A model generated the notes under the pieces. That model saw only the letters and a list, made by a program, of their open reading frames with translations. It ran no database searches and was not told the DNA's origin. Source: Symsagittifera roscoffensis (taxonomy: Eukaryota; Xenacoelomorpha; Acoela; Convolutidae). From it: 64,000 nt of DNA. Location: the NCBI RefSeq assembly GCF_963678635.1, contig NC_087071.1, positions 27,887,378 through 27,951,377 on the forward strand. Direction: 5' to 3'. This document shows positions 13,901-23,380 of the stretch, one piece after another. Position numbers and translations under genes: made by a program. Within the stretch, counting starts at the first letter, position 1. Each line of letters opens with the position of its first letter.

Positions 13901-16900
13901 TTCAGCAAGGCCGGGTGTTGGTTTTTCTCGAGGGGGTGGGTTTTCAAAAAATATTCGGAAACTTTGTCAACCTTTTTTTAGGTCAGCAAAATTTATTTTT
14001 CGAGCGCTCCCAGAACTCTAAAGACCCTATTTTGACCAAAACATTTTGCACCACAGGCAATTTAAAAAAAAAACACGTCAAAAATGCCGTTTTTGGGCAC
14101 TTTTTGGAAAATTTTGTCCAAAAAAATGCGATTTTTTGGCGTTCTACCCTTCAAAATTAGAATATATTGGCACCAAAGGTGCCTTTACAAAAATTTTAGG
14201 GTTGGTCGGCCGAAAATGGATGTCATAAAATAATACCAAAGGAAGGTTCTTTGGTTGTTGAGGGGGTCGAATTCCTCCCTTCTAAATCCGCTTAAAATGC
14301 TTCAGTTATTTTATCGGCTTTCCTGCCTCAATTTCAAAGGTTTGATGAGCATCATTTGTTTTAATATAAATGTTTCGAGGGGGACTTGAAAAGCTGCGTA
14401 TGCTTTTTACGTTTTTCGTCTCAACGTGTCTCTTCAAAATTTTTCGGTTTTGTTACTGCGTTGTAATTTATGTTTCGTTGCTAATTTAAAATTAAATTGA
14501 TTTAATAAGTTTTTGGAAATGATTTATGTTTGAGACAAAATTAAGACAAAGAGATACATGTGTTGGTCAATCAATTTTTTCGCCACTTTCAAAAAAATTT
14601 CAGCAGCTTTTGTTTCATTTTCTGTTGGTTAGTTTGTAATTCTATTTTTGTGTTGTATCGCACTCTGTGTTACAGTTTAGTTTTCAGACCAGAGAGTTTA
14701 ACTTTTGACAGCAAGGGTTATTAATTTATAATAATTTATCTACTATTTTAGACATCTCAGAAGTGTCCTTGATAGCCCAGTCTGCCCTCGTGACCTGTCT
14801 GAGACAGGAGATTGACAGATTCAACAGACTCCTCCGCCTCATCAGACGCACTCTCCACTCCCTCCATTTGGCCATACAGGGCATACAAGTCATGTCCGAG
14901 GAGTTAGAGGAGGCATTCAATGCTTTAGTCCAGCAGAAGGTGCCCAAAATGTGGCAGGTAAACGACATAATTAAATTATGCATTCATGTATGGTCGTAGC
15001 ATGTCCCAAATTTTTTGGTGGGATCCCTACTTTTTAACGCTTCCTTGATGGTAAATTTCGTGGGCCATCTGTTATACTTGCTTTTACAAGGAGCAGAACT
15101 GTCATTATACTGAAACAATATCTTGCTATGAGAGCAGTAGCATGCCGAAAAGTGGCAACCACCTCCTCCTCTCCTTCCTCAATTATTTTATGGCGGACCA
15201 ATCCTTAAATTTTTTTGATGGCATCTTCAGTGCCATTATACACTAACTTTGAGGGGGCGTGCGCATTGGAAAAACGTGGCTTTTTTTCCAATACTACGAT
15301 ATACTTATATTCAGTTCATTCGATTCCGTAGAGCAAATAACAAGGAGAATAATCAAGGAGCATAAAGGCTATTCAGCCTAACAAGAAGCTACCCACTGGT
15401 ATAACTGTTATACGGAATTCGGTCAAAAAATACACATGTCATAAAGAAACACACGTCGTAAGTTAATCAGACTCGAGATTTAAAAAAGAAACGTACGAAC
15501 TAAATAATTATTCAATATTCTTTCAATTATGATTGACTAACGACCCTTCTTCTTTATGACCTGTCAACTTTTTGCTACGTACCCCTATTATGCTTATACG
15601 AAAACAAAGGGTGACTTAATACTAATCAGAACAACTATGCTCTTATACGACATTACAAAGTATATCTCATTTACAACAACAGGCTGTGGCGTACGAGAGT
15701 GTGGCTAATGTGTCCTCGTGGGTGAGTGACCTCATCCTCCGAGTGGAATTCATGGCCTCATGGTCCGAACTAGTGCTCAATGCAGTCCAGACCGTCTACA
15801 ACGGGACAGGGGGAGACGGTTCGAATCTGACTCTAAACCCGAGGGCATTCTGGCTACCTGCATTCTTCTTCCCACAAGGTAAAAATATCTGTTGGTAAAA
15901 AAGCTACTTTTGGTTTGAATTTAATAGTAAGAGGGAATTTATTAATTTATTGAATTTAATCATCGAGAAATCGTTCAAATAAGGTTTTTTATATATTTTT
16001 TTATAAAATGAAAATTCTGTTCGAATCTCTTTCGGTTTTGAACTTCTCGGATTCAATGTTTTCCATTTATATATACATACATGATTTTTTGTCTGTTTTG
16101 AATTCAAAAGTTCCTCAAATTGATTAATCCAACGGTTGTTTAGGCTTCATCACCTCAGTGCTGCAGAGTCACGCGAGGGAGAGTGGAGTGTCCATAGACT
16201 CCCTCTCCCTCTCCTTCGCCCTCACAAATACCCCTGGGGGAGTCAGCACTCACGACATCAGGGACCAAGTTATGGGGGTGGGTAAAGTTGAATCATGAGT
16301 ATAGCAATGCGGGTTTCAGTTTTTTGTTCCTTTTATAGATGCTCGAAATAAAAGACAATTTGATTTTGTTTTCAGAAAACTAACAACTGGCATGCAAATT
16401 TAATATGACGATAATGCCTAGTTTTTATATTCTCTTGACGCTTCAATGAATTTCTAAATGGAAAGGTCATGATTGTACGACTGTGAGCTTGAGAGAACAT
16501 CTAAATGTGTCTTCATTGCTTTGTTTACCAAAATTTGATTGCTATTCAATGACATGAAGAGTTTCATTGAACTGTCTTGCTCTACAAATCGATAGATTAA
16601 AGAAACTTGAGAGACACAGACGTTCAATTCAATGTTTTTGTCAAATGAACTTTTTGTTGGCGCTTTTATGAAAAACGTTCACTTGTCTTTTATTGCGAGT
16701 TGTGGTGGATCTGTTTTACGGATGCATGAAAAGAACAACCAATTGAACCGAGCCTATAATCTGGGGCCCAAATTTCAGCCATATTTGCTATTGTTTAGAC
16801 CTCCGACCGAGTGCCCGAGGGAGTGTTGATCTTCGGACTGTTCATAGATGGGGCTGGCTGGGATGGGCAGAACAACACACTAATGGATCTGCCTCCAGGG

Positions 16901-18417
16901 GTCAGATTCAGTTCACTGCCTGAACTGCATCTCATTCCGGTCAAGGTCAGTAGTTGAAAAAAAGGGGTTCAGACCAGTGCCACTGAAGAATTATTGAGGT
17001 GAGAAAAGTGATTTTTAGACTGGAAAATTAATGTTTTAAGCAGGGGCGGATCTAGGATCGGTCAAGGTCAGTAGTTGAAAAAAAGGGGTTCAATCCGCTG
17101 ACCTGATCGAGGGGGGCGGATTTTCAAAAAAAATCGAAAATTTTGACGACCTTTTTTTTTTAAGTCGACCAAATTGATTTTTCGAGCTCTCCCAAAGCAC
17201 TGTTTTGCCCCTATTTTGAATAAATTTTCTGCGCCGCAGGCAATTTTTTGAAAAAACAGTCAACAAAAGCCGTTTTTGGGCACTTATTGAAAAATTTTGA
17301 CAAAAAAATCGAGTTTTTTTTGGCGCGGGCTCCCCCTCAAAGTTAGTATATATTGGCGGAAAAAGTTTAGGGTCGGTCGGCCAAAAATGGATTTCTGAAA
17401 AAGTATTAAAGGGGGGACCCTTTGGGTGGGCAGGGGGTCGAATCCCTGAGGGGGGGGGGGGGCGCCCGCCCCTCGCCCCCTAAATCCGCCCCTGGTTTTA
17501 AGTAAGATGACCAATTAGGTACTTCAAAAAAGTGCTTAAACATATCAAGAAAATGTGAATCAAGAGTATGATCTCCCCAATACTGGGTTCTTTTTCAGTT
17601 TCCGATCCCCCTTGTAAAGTTACAAAAAAAACTGTTCCGAAATTGTTCACACGGCATTTTGCAAAGAAATTTTGAAATAATTTATTCAGACTGAGACGTT
17701 TTAAGGCAGTTTATAACATGAAAAGTCATTTTAAACAGACTTGCATATGATTAATTTCAGAAAAAATCAAAGGGGGAGAGACTGGAAAAGAGCCCAATAC
17801 TGTTTAGGGCTTTTGGCTAAAATATTTGCGAACCTTTTTTTGTTATTTTTATAGAATTAGATAAGATAAAAATAGCTACAATTTGTCTCAGTGCTAAATG
17901 AAGTATCTGAGATTGGCGTCATAAGTGACCAGAACTTGTAATCGCAAGGACGCATCTTCCAGAAAATACTCCCATCAACTAGACCATTTATCCACGAGGG
18001 AAAGGCCCAACATACGAGCTGTACAGCTCATCACGGCGAACCGCTGTTGTGCCCCTGTTTAACAACTACATTCAATTTTTTTGGTTTTTTCTGGGCTGGG
18101 TAATGTTGCCAAACCCTCAAGCAACGAGCACGGAACTGACCTGTTCTTTTGTTGCTCAGAATGATACCCGGAAAACCTCCGCCGCTGTCCAAGTAGAATC
18201 CGCTGACCCCTCAACTACTAGTTCCAACTCACCACTCCCCCCACCGTCTACCCCAATCTACTCTTGTCCGCTCTATCGCACCCCCCTGAGAACAGGCACC
18301 ATGTCATCTACTGGACACTCAACTAACTATGTCATGTGTGTGGACATTCCAATTGAGGGCTACGATTCAGACTATTGGATCAGCAGGGGGACTGCTTTGC
18401 TATGCCAGACTGGATAA
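1699..18417 (+). CDS. DNAH6: Axonemal dynein heavy chain, C-terminal part (DNAH6-like), 13 exons, 5' partial
   Basis: This is the motor subunit of a ciliary inner-arm dynein, which turns ATP hydrolysis into sliding of outer-doublet microtubules. Exons: 1699-1950, 6415-6583, 7058-7160, 8016-8155, 8324-8448, 8677-8852, 9156-9352, 9967-10232, 14752-14957, 15683-15878, 16144-16277, 16799-16945, 18160-18417. Every junction is GT..AG and every phase matches, giving about 788 codons without a stop. In order one sees the AAA6/D6 part (LIFLLSPGSDP, ISLGRGQGP, FLQNCHLA), the AAA lid (ERRKFGALGWNIPYEF), and the C-terminal domain (YGGRVTDDFDR, LPEIFGMHSNA, STGHSTNYV, then a terminal GTALLCQ block). Full family members have about 4,000 residues, so roughly four fifths lie upstream. 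DPEIFGMH-type, QEVDRFN-type and CPLY-type blocks recall DNAH6; the paralogue is my inference and needs a tree. Probably a functional gene: no frameshift was found. Confidence 0.93.
2399..2917 (+). repeat. TIR element family A, copy 1
   Basis: It begins GTTCCGA and ends with the complementary AGTCGGAAC, followed by the small palindrome CAGGGCTTAGCCCTG and GAGCAGTTTTGTT. It shares most of its interior with the copy at 11981. It is non-coding, in a dynein intron. Confidence 0.65.
3107..3559 (-). repeat. TIR element family A, copy 2 (reversed)
   Basis: Reading the minus strand, it opens TTGTTCCGACTCTCGAAG and ends GACAGTCGGAAAATTCAGGG then CGAGCAGTCTTGT. The interior matches the copy at 32425 (CCGATCG block, GTTCTAGGGGTGTGAAAA, TTTCGTACGAGTCAAAATTT). 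Confidence 0.65.
5088..5540 (+). repeat. Old dispersed repeat family B, copy 1
   Basis: It starts ATGAACGTAGTGA, then shares with 11537, 32003 and 51263 the blocks TTTGCGGTTT, AAAGGAAGGCAAA, AACAGCAAAAGTGT, TTTCCCAG and a CATAAATTGTTCT block. Divergent and non-coding; the ORFs inside are fortuitous. Confidence 0.55.
5673..6049 (-). mobile_element. Solo LTR of the Ty3/Gypsy-like element
   Basis: 377 bp on the minus strand. It begins TGGAACCTGATCC and ends CCCAACTCA, so it has TG..CA ends. It matches the 5' LTR at 55464-55873 and the solo LTR at 48338-48716 through shared blocks such as AGACTAAGAAGTTGCAC and CTATCCGGCCGAAAATAAG. No clear target duplication is visible, suggesting age or rearrangement. 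Confidence 0.85.
6415..6583 (+). CDS. Dynein exon b: SLGRGQGP and LQNCHLA blocks
   Basis: The acceptor TTCATTTTGTAG at 6414 was chosen over the AGs at 6426 and 6438: all three keep phase, but this one has the best pyrimidine tract and restores the full spacer before ISLGRGQGP. It ends GAG AG|GTGAGA, phase 2. WVFLQNCHLASSFMP is a hallmark of dynein heavy chains. Confidence 0.92.
7058..7160 (+). CDS. Dynein exon c: FRLWLSSKP block
   Basis: It encodes DVDPNFRLWLSSKPNAAF and PILQQGLK, matching the conserved HxDFRLWLTS..FP..VLQ stretch of D6. The acceptor is GCTGCAG and the donor AAG|GTTAAC. An overlapping ORF in another frame (6961-7200) is a shadow. Confidence 0.92.
7280..7500. repeat. Dispersed repeat family C, copy 2
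   Basis: Partner of 580-840, in the dynein intron between exons c and d. The shared order and spacing of blocks shows common origin rather than AT-rich chance. Confidence 0.5.
8016..8155 (+). CDS. Dynein exon d: end of D6, start of lid
   Basis: It begins in phase 0 with MTIENPQGIKG, matching the conserved K(M/V)TNEPPKGLRA block, and ends at PWKQILY, matching the WK.LLFG entry to the lid. The donor is TACAG|GTTAAT, phase 2. The serine-rich middle is more divergent than the flanks. Confidence 0.9.
8324..8448 (+). CDS. Dynein exon e: ERRKFGALGWNIPYEF lid block
   Basis: The acceptor is TACTTTCAG and the donor TTCTTAG|GTAGGC. It encodes LCLFNCVVVERRKFGALGWN, one of the most conserved stretches of the heavy chain. 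This exon alone identifies the family. Confidence 0.95.
8677..8852 (+). CDS. Dynein exon f: YGGRVTDDFDR block
   Basis: It encodes SVPWDALLYMTGELVYGGRV and the following TDDFDRKCL, the start of the dynein C-terminal domain. It ends phase 0 at TCCGATCAA|GTGAGT. Confidence 0.95.
9156..9352 (+). CDS. Dynein exon g: LPEIFGMHSNA block
   Basis: It starts with VYKMP after TTTTTAAG and contains ELPADDLPEIFGMHSNAQ and a LQPRMSSGT segment. The donor is ATCAG|GTAGGT, phase 2. The methionine of KMP is internal, not a start. Confidence 0.93.
9967..10232 (+). CDS. Dynein exon h: C-terminal domain with lineage-specific linker
   Basis: It begins AGQSDESIVLSMVNDMLFRV, then carries a Thr/His/Gly-rich insert of about 35 residues (TTTDNKPHN..., GGHHSSQ) before SKFVSDVRASMSQNQFLAKK. 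The insert has no equivalent in the family as I know it and is probably a surface loop. The donor is GGAA|GTGAGT, phase 1. Confidence 0.9.
10944..11404 (-). repeat. TIR element family A, copy 3 (reversed, one end lost)
   Basis: It begins ACAAGACTGCTCGTATAC with the GGCTAAGCCCTG palindrome and GTTCCGACTGCC, then follows the same interior as copies 3107 and 32425. The distal GTCGGAAC end is not recognisable. Confidence 0.55.
11537..11980 (+). repeat. Old dispersed repeat family B, copy 2
   Basis: ATGAACGTAGTGAGTACTC followed by the same ordered blocks as at 5088. It ends at GCTATGTTATT, where the TIR element at 11981 begins. Confidence 0.55.
11981..12486 (+). repeat. TIR element family A, copy 4
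   Basis: It opens GTTCCGACTTTCGATACG and ends AGTCGGAACATTCAGGGC, the palindrome around TTCG, and GAGCAGTCTTGTT. It is close to the copy at 2399. It sits directly at the end of a family B repeat (11537-11980). Confidence 0.65.
13925..14290. repeat. Truncated copy of the CAGGGGCGGAT MITE family
   Basis: Shares with 17041-17494 the order GAGGGGGTGGGTTTTC, TTTTTCGAGCGCTCCCA, GCCGTTTTTGGGCAC, AATATATTGGC, GGTCGGCC and AAATGGAT. The right end still reads CTAAATCCGC; the left end is lost. The overlapping ORFs at 13858 and 14046 are not genes. Confidence 0.6.
14752..14957 (+). CDS. Dynein exon i: helical QEIDRFNRLL block
   Basis: It encodes LRQEIDRFNRLLRLIRRTLH and IQGIQVMSEELEEAFNALVQ, matching the (V/L)xQExxRFNxLL...VMSxELE region. 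It ends MWQ|GTAAAC, phase 0. Minus-strand ORF 14726-14983 is its shadow. Confidence 0.94.
15683..15878 (+). CDS. Dynein exon j: SWVSDLILRVEF and FWLPAFFFPQ blocks
   Basis: It starts in phase 0 after CAACAG. It encodes WVSDLILRVEFMASW and ends in the conserved FWLPAFFFPQG segment, interrupted by the intron at CAAG|GTAAAA. A Gly/Asn-rich insert (NGTGGDGSN) precedes it. Confidence 0.94.
16144..16277 (+). CDS. Dynein exon k: GFITSVLQSHAR block
   Basis: It encodes GFITSVLQSHARESGVSIDS, matching the PQGFLTGxLQxxAR core. Two donors are possible: ATGGGG|GTGGGT at 16277 (phase 0) and GTGG|GTAAAG at 16281 (phase 1). Only 16277 keeps frame with the next exon. Confidence 0.9.
16799..16945 (+). CDS. Dynein exon l: GVLIFGLFIDGAGWD block
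   Basis: The acceptor is TTGTTTAG and the exon is phase 0 throughout. It encodes EGVLIFGLFIDGAGWDGQNN and ends LHLIPVK|GTCAGT. The last bases of this exon and the start of its intron recur 121 bp downstream inside a MITE (see findings). Confidence 0.94.
17041..17494. mobile_element. hAT-like MITE in dynein intron 12, with TSD
   Basis: 454 bp. The left end is CAGGGGCGGATCTA and the right end TAAATCCGCCCCTG, near-perfect inverted repeats. Both sides carry the 8-bp direct repeat GTTTTAAG (17033-17040 and 17495-17502). Eight-bp target duplications and CAGGGGCGGAT ends are typical of hAT-derived non-autonomous elements. No transposase ORF. It contains a G run near 17448-17462. Related decayed copies lie at about 13925-14290, 24827-25440 and 27125-27740. 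Confidence 0.88.
17586..17794. mobile_element. Second hAT-like MITE, 209 bp, with TSD
   Basis: The ends GGTTCTTTTTCAGT and ACTGGAAAAGAGCC are imperfect inverted repeats. The 8-bp direct repeat CAATACTG flanks it at 17578-17585 and 17795-17802. It is non-coding. The family recurs: a related sequence at about 21683-21925 shares TTGTTCACACGGCATT, and the same end motif appears at 23384, 25169, 25685, 27461 and 28725. Confidence 0.8.
18160..18417 (+). CDS. Dynein last exon: CPLYRTP, STGHSTNYV, stop
   Basis: The acceptor TTCTTTTGTTGCTCAG is strong and phase 0. A Ser/Pro/Thr-rich linker of about 30 residues precedes YSCPLYRTPLRTGTMSSTGH and the ending RGTALLCQTG with stop TAA at 18415. The ORF opening further upstream at 18049 is intron read-through. 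Confidence 0.95.
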   Translation, partial: NDTRKTSAAVQVESADPSTTSSNSPLPPPSTPIYSCPLYRTPLRTGTMSSTGHSTNYVMCVDIPIEGYDSDYWISRGTALLCQTG

Positions 18418-18507
18418 CTAGTTATGAATGTATAAGTAGTTATGAAAACTGGTTAACTAGTTCTAACTTAAGAGTTCTGATCTTGGGACTTGCTCAAAAC
18501 TTCAACA

Positions 18508-18513
18508 AATAAA
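18508..18513 (+). promoter_or_regulatory. Candidate polyadenylation signal of the dynein gene
   Basis: AATAAA lies 91 bases after the dynein stop codon, the first such hexamer downstream. In an AT-rich genome this motif is common by chance. Confidence 0.5.
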
Positions 18514-19689
18514 AAGATTTAAATGAAAAACCGAAGATTATTGAGTCGATTGCCACAAACTGTTTTACTAGTAATAATGTTAGATGCAACAAAACGAATA
18601 TTAAATTCGACATAACTACAATAGCTTTTCAAATTTTCAATCGAAAACTTTTCTGCCAATTGTAAAGTATCAAAATGTTCCAGAAAAAAGTAGTTATTCA
18701 TCTTGCCATAAAAACTCAATCATCTTTTAGGCGAGTAGCTATAAAAAAATTATCTGATCAAACTTGCGACGGCGCTTTGCAAAGTGTCATTCCTTGCAAA
18801 TGCATATTCCTGTAAAGAAGGTTTTTCCAATCGTAGATACATGAAAATTGTACATGTCAAAAACTGGCTCATCCTTTCTCCATGTGTAAATAGTGTTGCT
18901 ATGTAAATTCAAAACTGTAAGAAACTGAGTTCATGGCGAATATTTTTGTAATTAACTGTTCAGAAATTCTTTTCTTATCCAAAATCAAGACGCCGGTAAA
19001 AATTCACAAATTCTTTTGAAACATTTAATGATTGGCCTTCAATAACATGAGTTACTAAATATTCGATGAATAACTATGTTTCAGACTGTGAAAGCCCTAA
19101 CTCACAATATTTGTTTGTATACTAAACTATGACTTCTCAAGTCAAAATTCTTAAAGAAAGATTTCCCGTCTCACATGAGCAAGCAAAGCATTTCATTGTG
19201 TAGCGAGTGGTTTGCAAGGTTATACAGGATGATCATTTTTTGCAATAGCCGAATTTGTCCGCATGCCAATTTTTGAATTGGCAACAATTGAACACTGAAT
19301 AAAAACTCAAATTACAGGTTGAAAAAAGGCTAAAATTTGCAGGTGGAGGAAAAAGAAAGAGAAACAGTTTTATTTAAATAGTTTTTTTTTCGGTGATTCA
19401 CATCAATTCTCATTGATGTAAGTTGCGTTTTTAAGGATCAATTTATTGAAAATATTTTAGAGTAATAATTTTCCAGAGTCAACAAAAAGCGAGCATTAAC
19501 TTTCAAATCACATCATTTTTGTAACAACTAGAGAAAATGCTATCTTTGATTTATGAAGAACTATCAAAAAGATTTTTTTAACCTTGCGATAAGCAAGGGT
19601 ATTGCAATCGGGCACTAGACATTTTTTCCCCGCAAGCAACTGTTCTCAGGACTCATCTCATAAACTTCTTTTTTTTAAATTTCAATCAA

Positions 19690-19777
19690 TCATCCAGAGC
19701 ATCTGGCGTAGAGGCACCACATCTGCTCGAGATGAAAAAGGCTTGTGGTTCGAATACAACCGCGATTTGTTTTTTTT
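19690..19777 (+). ncRNA. tRNA-like Pol III candidate (possible SINE head or tRNA relic)
   Basis: A box A match TGGCGTAGAGG at 19704-19714, a box B match GGTTCGAATAC at 19747-19757, and a run of eight T at 19770-19777 placed as a Pol III terminator. The spacing suits a tRNA. The acceptor stem does not pair well, so it is not called a functional tRNA. A second box B-like sequence, AGTTCGATTCC, follows at 19917-19927. Confidence 0.35.
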
Positions 19778-20543
19778 GCATACAAAAAAATTTGTGCTTT
19801 TTCGGACTTGTCCGTCTGTTTAGTTTTGTCGGCATAGTTCTCGTAGCTAGACTTTTTTGAAGGTTCAGCTTTCTTCTGAATAGCTGTAACACCCATACCT
19901 GGGGACAAAATCCGGGAGTTCGATTCCAGTCGGGACTTCTCAAACAGAAAAATTTCGTCTAATTTTGGTTTTGTCTTTCTGCTCATGTTTGCCGGCTTAT
20001 CTCCCTCAGGAAGGTTTTTTTTTGAAAGTTCGGTTTCTTTTTAGCATTCCAAAAGCTCCGAAATTTCTATTGATGCAGTTAATTTTGTTCCCAACTTTTT
20101 GGGCTTATTTTTTGACTTGTTTTTCATTTTATTTGATTTTAAAACAGTCATTCAATTTTGTATCGCAAGTGGTGCAAAGCACAGCTTCGTCTCTTTGTTC
20201 CTTTGTTTCGAGTAGTTAACTTTAAAAAAATGACTTTTTTGAGAAGACTCGTTGCAAGCCAGCAGACATATTAGCGTATTTGATTTTTGAAAACATATAC
20301 GCAATACTTGTGTTCAAATGCAAGAAATTAATATAATTTTTCAAGGTAAAAAGTTGATTACATTTACTGACTTTCAAAAAAGCCGAGAAAATATGCTCCA
20401 ACTTTTTCATCAGAACTTGGAAAGCAAAAATTTGAAACAATTTCATCATTCATGATGGTCGATAAAAGTATTAACTGACAAAATAGAGTGATTTCCCGGC
20501 TTATGATTTTTCATAAACCCGAAGTTTCAATTGCCGCACGTAT

Positions 20544-20925
20544 GTCGAATGACGCATATGAGAAGCTTTATCTTTTACTTACTGATAAAACAGAATATTT
20601 CCAGATGTTATAGCTCAAATTGTCCGTTGTCGGCTTTTTGAAGTTTTTGCATAAATCATAATTTTTTTTTGCCCAAAACAGTTTTGAAAGTAGGCAATTT
20701 AGATAATCATCATTCATGCTTCACTTCGGAAACATAGTCGAATGACACTTTTGAGAAACTTTATCTTTTTCTTACTGATAAAACAACTGTTTCCAGATTT
20801 GATAGCTCAAATCATCCGTTGTCGGCTTTTCTTTTGAAATTTTTGCGTAAATCATGAATTTTTGTAGCCCAAATAGTTTTCAAATTAGGCAGTTTAGACA
20901 GTCATAATATATACTTGTGAACAGT
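20544..20925. repeat. Tandem duplication, period about 193 bp
   Basis: Two units starting GTCGAATGAC at 20544 and 20737 share GAGAA(G/A)CTTTATCTTTT, TTACTGATAAAACA, GATAGCTCAAAT-like and CCGTTGTCGGCTTTT blocks. No coding content. Confidence 0.7.
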
Positions 20926-21682
20926 TTTGTTTTGCAGTGTAACAAACAGAAGATAAATGCAAGCAAATACATGCGCTTGATGCTCATTGAAATCGTGTCT
21001 TTACTGAATGGTTCATACTTTTTGATATAATTTATTTCATCGGAAGTTTTTGCTTTAAAAATCTAGGCTTCACGTTACATAACATTTTCAAAACATTACA
21101 AATTTCAATTGTGCACTTTTAAAATGCAGACCTCATGTTTGAAAGGCAACAGTTTTCCTATAAGTGAACTTTACAAGCTTTATCTCTCACTGTATATTCT
21201 TCACTTGCATTTGTTACAGAATTTCATTTGTTACAGAATTACTCGAACAAAACAGTAACGCAGCTAAAAAACTTGAAAAATTGAAAAAAAAATCCATAAA
21301 ATTTTCATATAAACTTAGATGAACGCTGTAGCTTCCATCATAGTTTTGTCTTCAGATCATATTCAACCAGTTTCTAGTCTTTTTTTCCACACTCAGAATT
21401 GAAACCCCTTTCCTAACTTTCACTCAAATTTTTTGAAGCCGCTCAAGAGAAATTTGCAATTTGATAAAATAACTAAAATACTGATCTTTTTTTGTAAATA
21501 AGTAAAGCAAAATCTGAGTTTGCCCATATGATATGAATTTTTAAATTTTACGAAATTTCAACCAAAAAATTTTATCTTGATTTTTTTTTTTCACATCTAA
21601 AATGAGCCAATTTTATGCTCAGAGGTTTTCAAATCAAAATAAAATGTCTTCGAAAATTTTTGGTTGCAATATTTACTTTCTT

Positions 21683-21925
21683 CAGTATACAGGTTCTTTT
21701 TTTCAGTTTCCCTCCCCCTTCATGAAATTTAAAAAAAATGTTCAAAAATTGTTCACACGGCATTAAGCATGACAGCAATTTCAGAAAATTTTGTTCACCT
21801 GTTTTCTCTGACTTGTTTCAATGCAATTTATAGAATGAAAATCATTTTAAATAGAATGTCAAACATTGAACTGCAGAAAAAAAACCAAGGCCAAGGAATA
21901 TGGAAAAAGGCCCAAAATCAGGCTC
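21683..21925. repeat. Decayed relative of the 209-bp MITE
   Basis: It starts GGTTCTTTTTTTCAGTTTCC and shares CCCCCTTCATGAAATT and TTGTTCACACGGCATT with the MITE at 17586. The right end GGAAAAAGGCC is degenerate. No target duplication is recognised. Confidence 0.5.
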
Positions 21926-23380
21926 AAACTAACAGTTTCACAATCAGAAACGCTTATTGTCAAACAAAATTTTTTATGAAAATCTTTTATTGAGGAAGAA
22001 AAGGAGCTTTTCTACGCTTCTCCCCCAAATGCCCATTTTCACAGTAGTTTCGCGTTTTAAAATGGCTCATTGTGTGATGCTGCACGGTAAAGTATAAAAA
22101 AGAAATCAGTTTAAAATAGTTATTTTGTTTACTATGCAAATTCGAATTGCTTTATGTCAGCATTAAATTAGTCATTTAAAATCATTACTCATATTGGAAT
22201 TTTATCCTCCCCCACCTAACAGCAGCATCAAGTTTTTGGTGAAACGAGCTGTTCTTCAAAAATCAATAAAAGGAAAAAATATGTTTGTTTTTGTTTAATT
22301 AGACGGCACACTAATTTTCGCAACAGCCGAAAAAAAATTTATCAAAACTTTTTCCGATCAAAGCTCTCAGTTGCGGGAAGCCCGTGTTAGTGTCTATGCG
22401 TATTGTTATTTGGGTTATACTCTCTTGATTAGATACCCGTTTTGAGTTACCATTTGAATTTAGCGACAGAAATTTGAAATAAAAACGTTCGCCTTCAAAG
22501 GTTTAGCTCTATTTACTCAAATAGCAAATTTTTAAGATACAAATTAGCAATTTTAAATTGCTAGTTTAGTGCTTATTTTTGGCGGATAATCGACAACTGC
22601 CATGTCTCCAAACAGTCATAACCTAAAACCAAAATTGCATTAGAATAAACGAAAATTACGTAACAATTGCCTAACAACAATCGCAATCTGTTGTTATGTT
22701 GCATAATAATAATTTTTGGCTTGTTGGAATGGTAACCCTCTTTTCGGTTTGTTGGCCCTTCGGCTTGTTGGCCTACCACCTAATTTTTCATTGTTTTCCA
22801 GTGCTAATTCATTAATAAAACATCGCTAATTTGTCTATGCTCATTGATAAAAGATAGCGCTTTCATCAATCAATGAAATAACACGGATTTCACCATGAAA
22901 ATGTTACTAGAATTGGATTATCAATTTTCTATTGATGTTACTACTGGGAACTCAATCCGCGAACAGTTTTCAAATCACAACCCGTAAAATGGCCATTAAA
23001 GAGAGGCAGAGTAAAAAGAGACTGCGTTGAATTGCGTTTACTGAAGTCAATAGGTCAAAAATCTTATATGAAAGGAATACGAATAACTATTGAAAAATGT
23101 AATTTATCGCTCTCTCTACCTAATTCTCAGAAGAACCAAACCCGTACAGCAAACAGAAATTATCCAGCTTCAGCTGTACAAATTATAACTTTGGAGGATG
23201 TGTAAAACTAGTGAAGATTTCACACTTCGAGCACGTGCTTTAGAACACAAAAATAGATAATGAAAAACTGTTCATATTACACGAAATTAATCAAGTGTCT
23301 TTACGAATGAAAAACTTGCACGTATTCAGTTCTTATTAAAATAGCCAAATGAAGCTCAACTAGGGTCGCATTCCAAAAAG

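Larger units (their letters stand above)
10233..14751 (+). other. Longest dynein intron with repeats and acceptor-like duplicates
   Basis: 4.5 kb. It contains TIR-element copies at 10944-11404 and 11981-12486, an older repeat at 11537-11980, a truncated hAT-like copy at about 13925-14290, and two partial copies of the acceptor of the next exon at about 13396-13425 and 13569-13635. No further dynein exon is needed: 10232 and 14752 join in phase. Confidence 0.65.
18514..23380. other. Intergenic region without recognised protein gene
   Basis: About 4.9 kb, strongly AT-rich. Apart from the tRNA-like candidate at 19690-19777, a 193-bp tandem duplication at 20544-20925 and a MITE relative at about 21683-21925, I see no coding signal: the short ORFs lack splice context or family motifs. 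Confidence 0.5.

Noticed and set aside
17980-18159. Coding-like sequence directly before the last dynein exon
   Set aside because: The AG at 18159 with its T-rich tract gives exact phase and family fit; the upstream part has no dynein similarity.
19686-19986. Two minus-strand ORFs of 85 and 98 codons
   Set aside because: They lie over the tRNA-like region, are basic and low in complexity, and show no domain or splice context.
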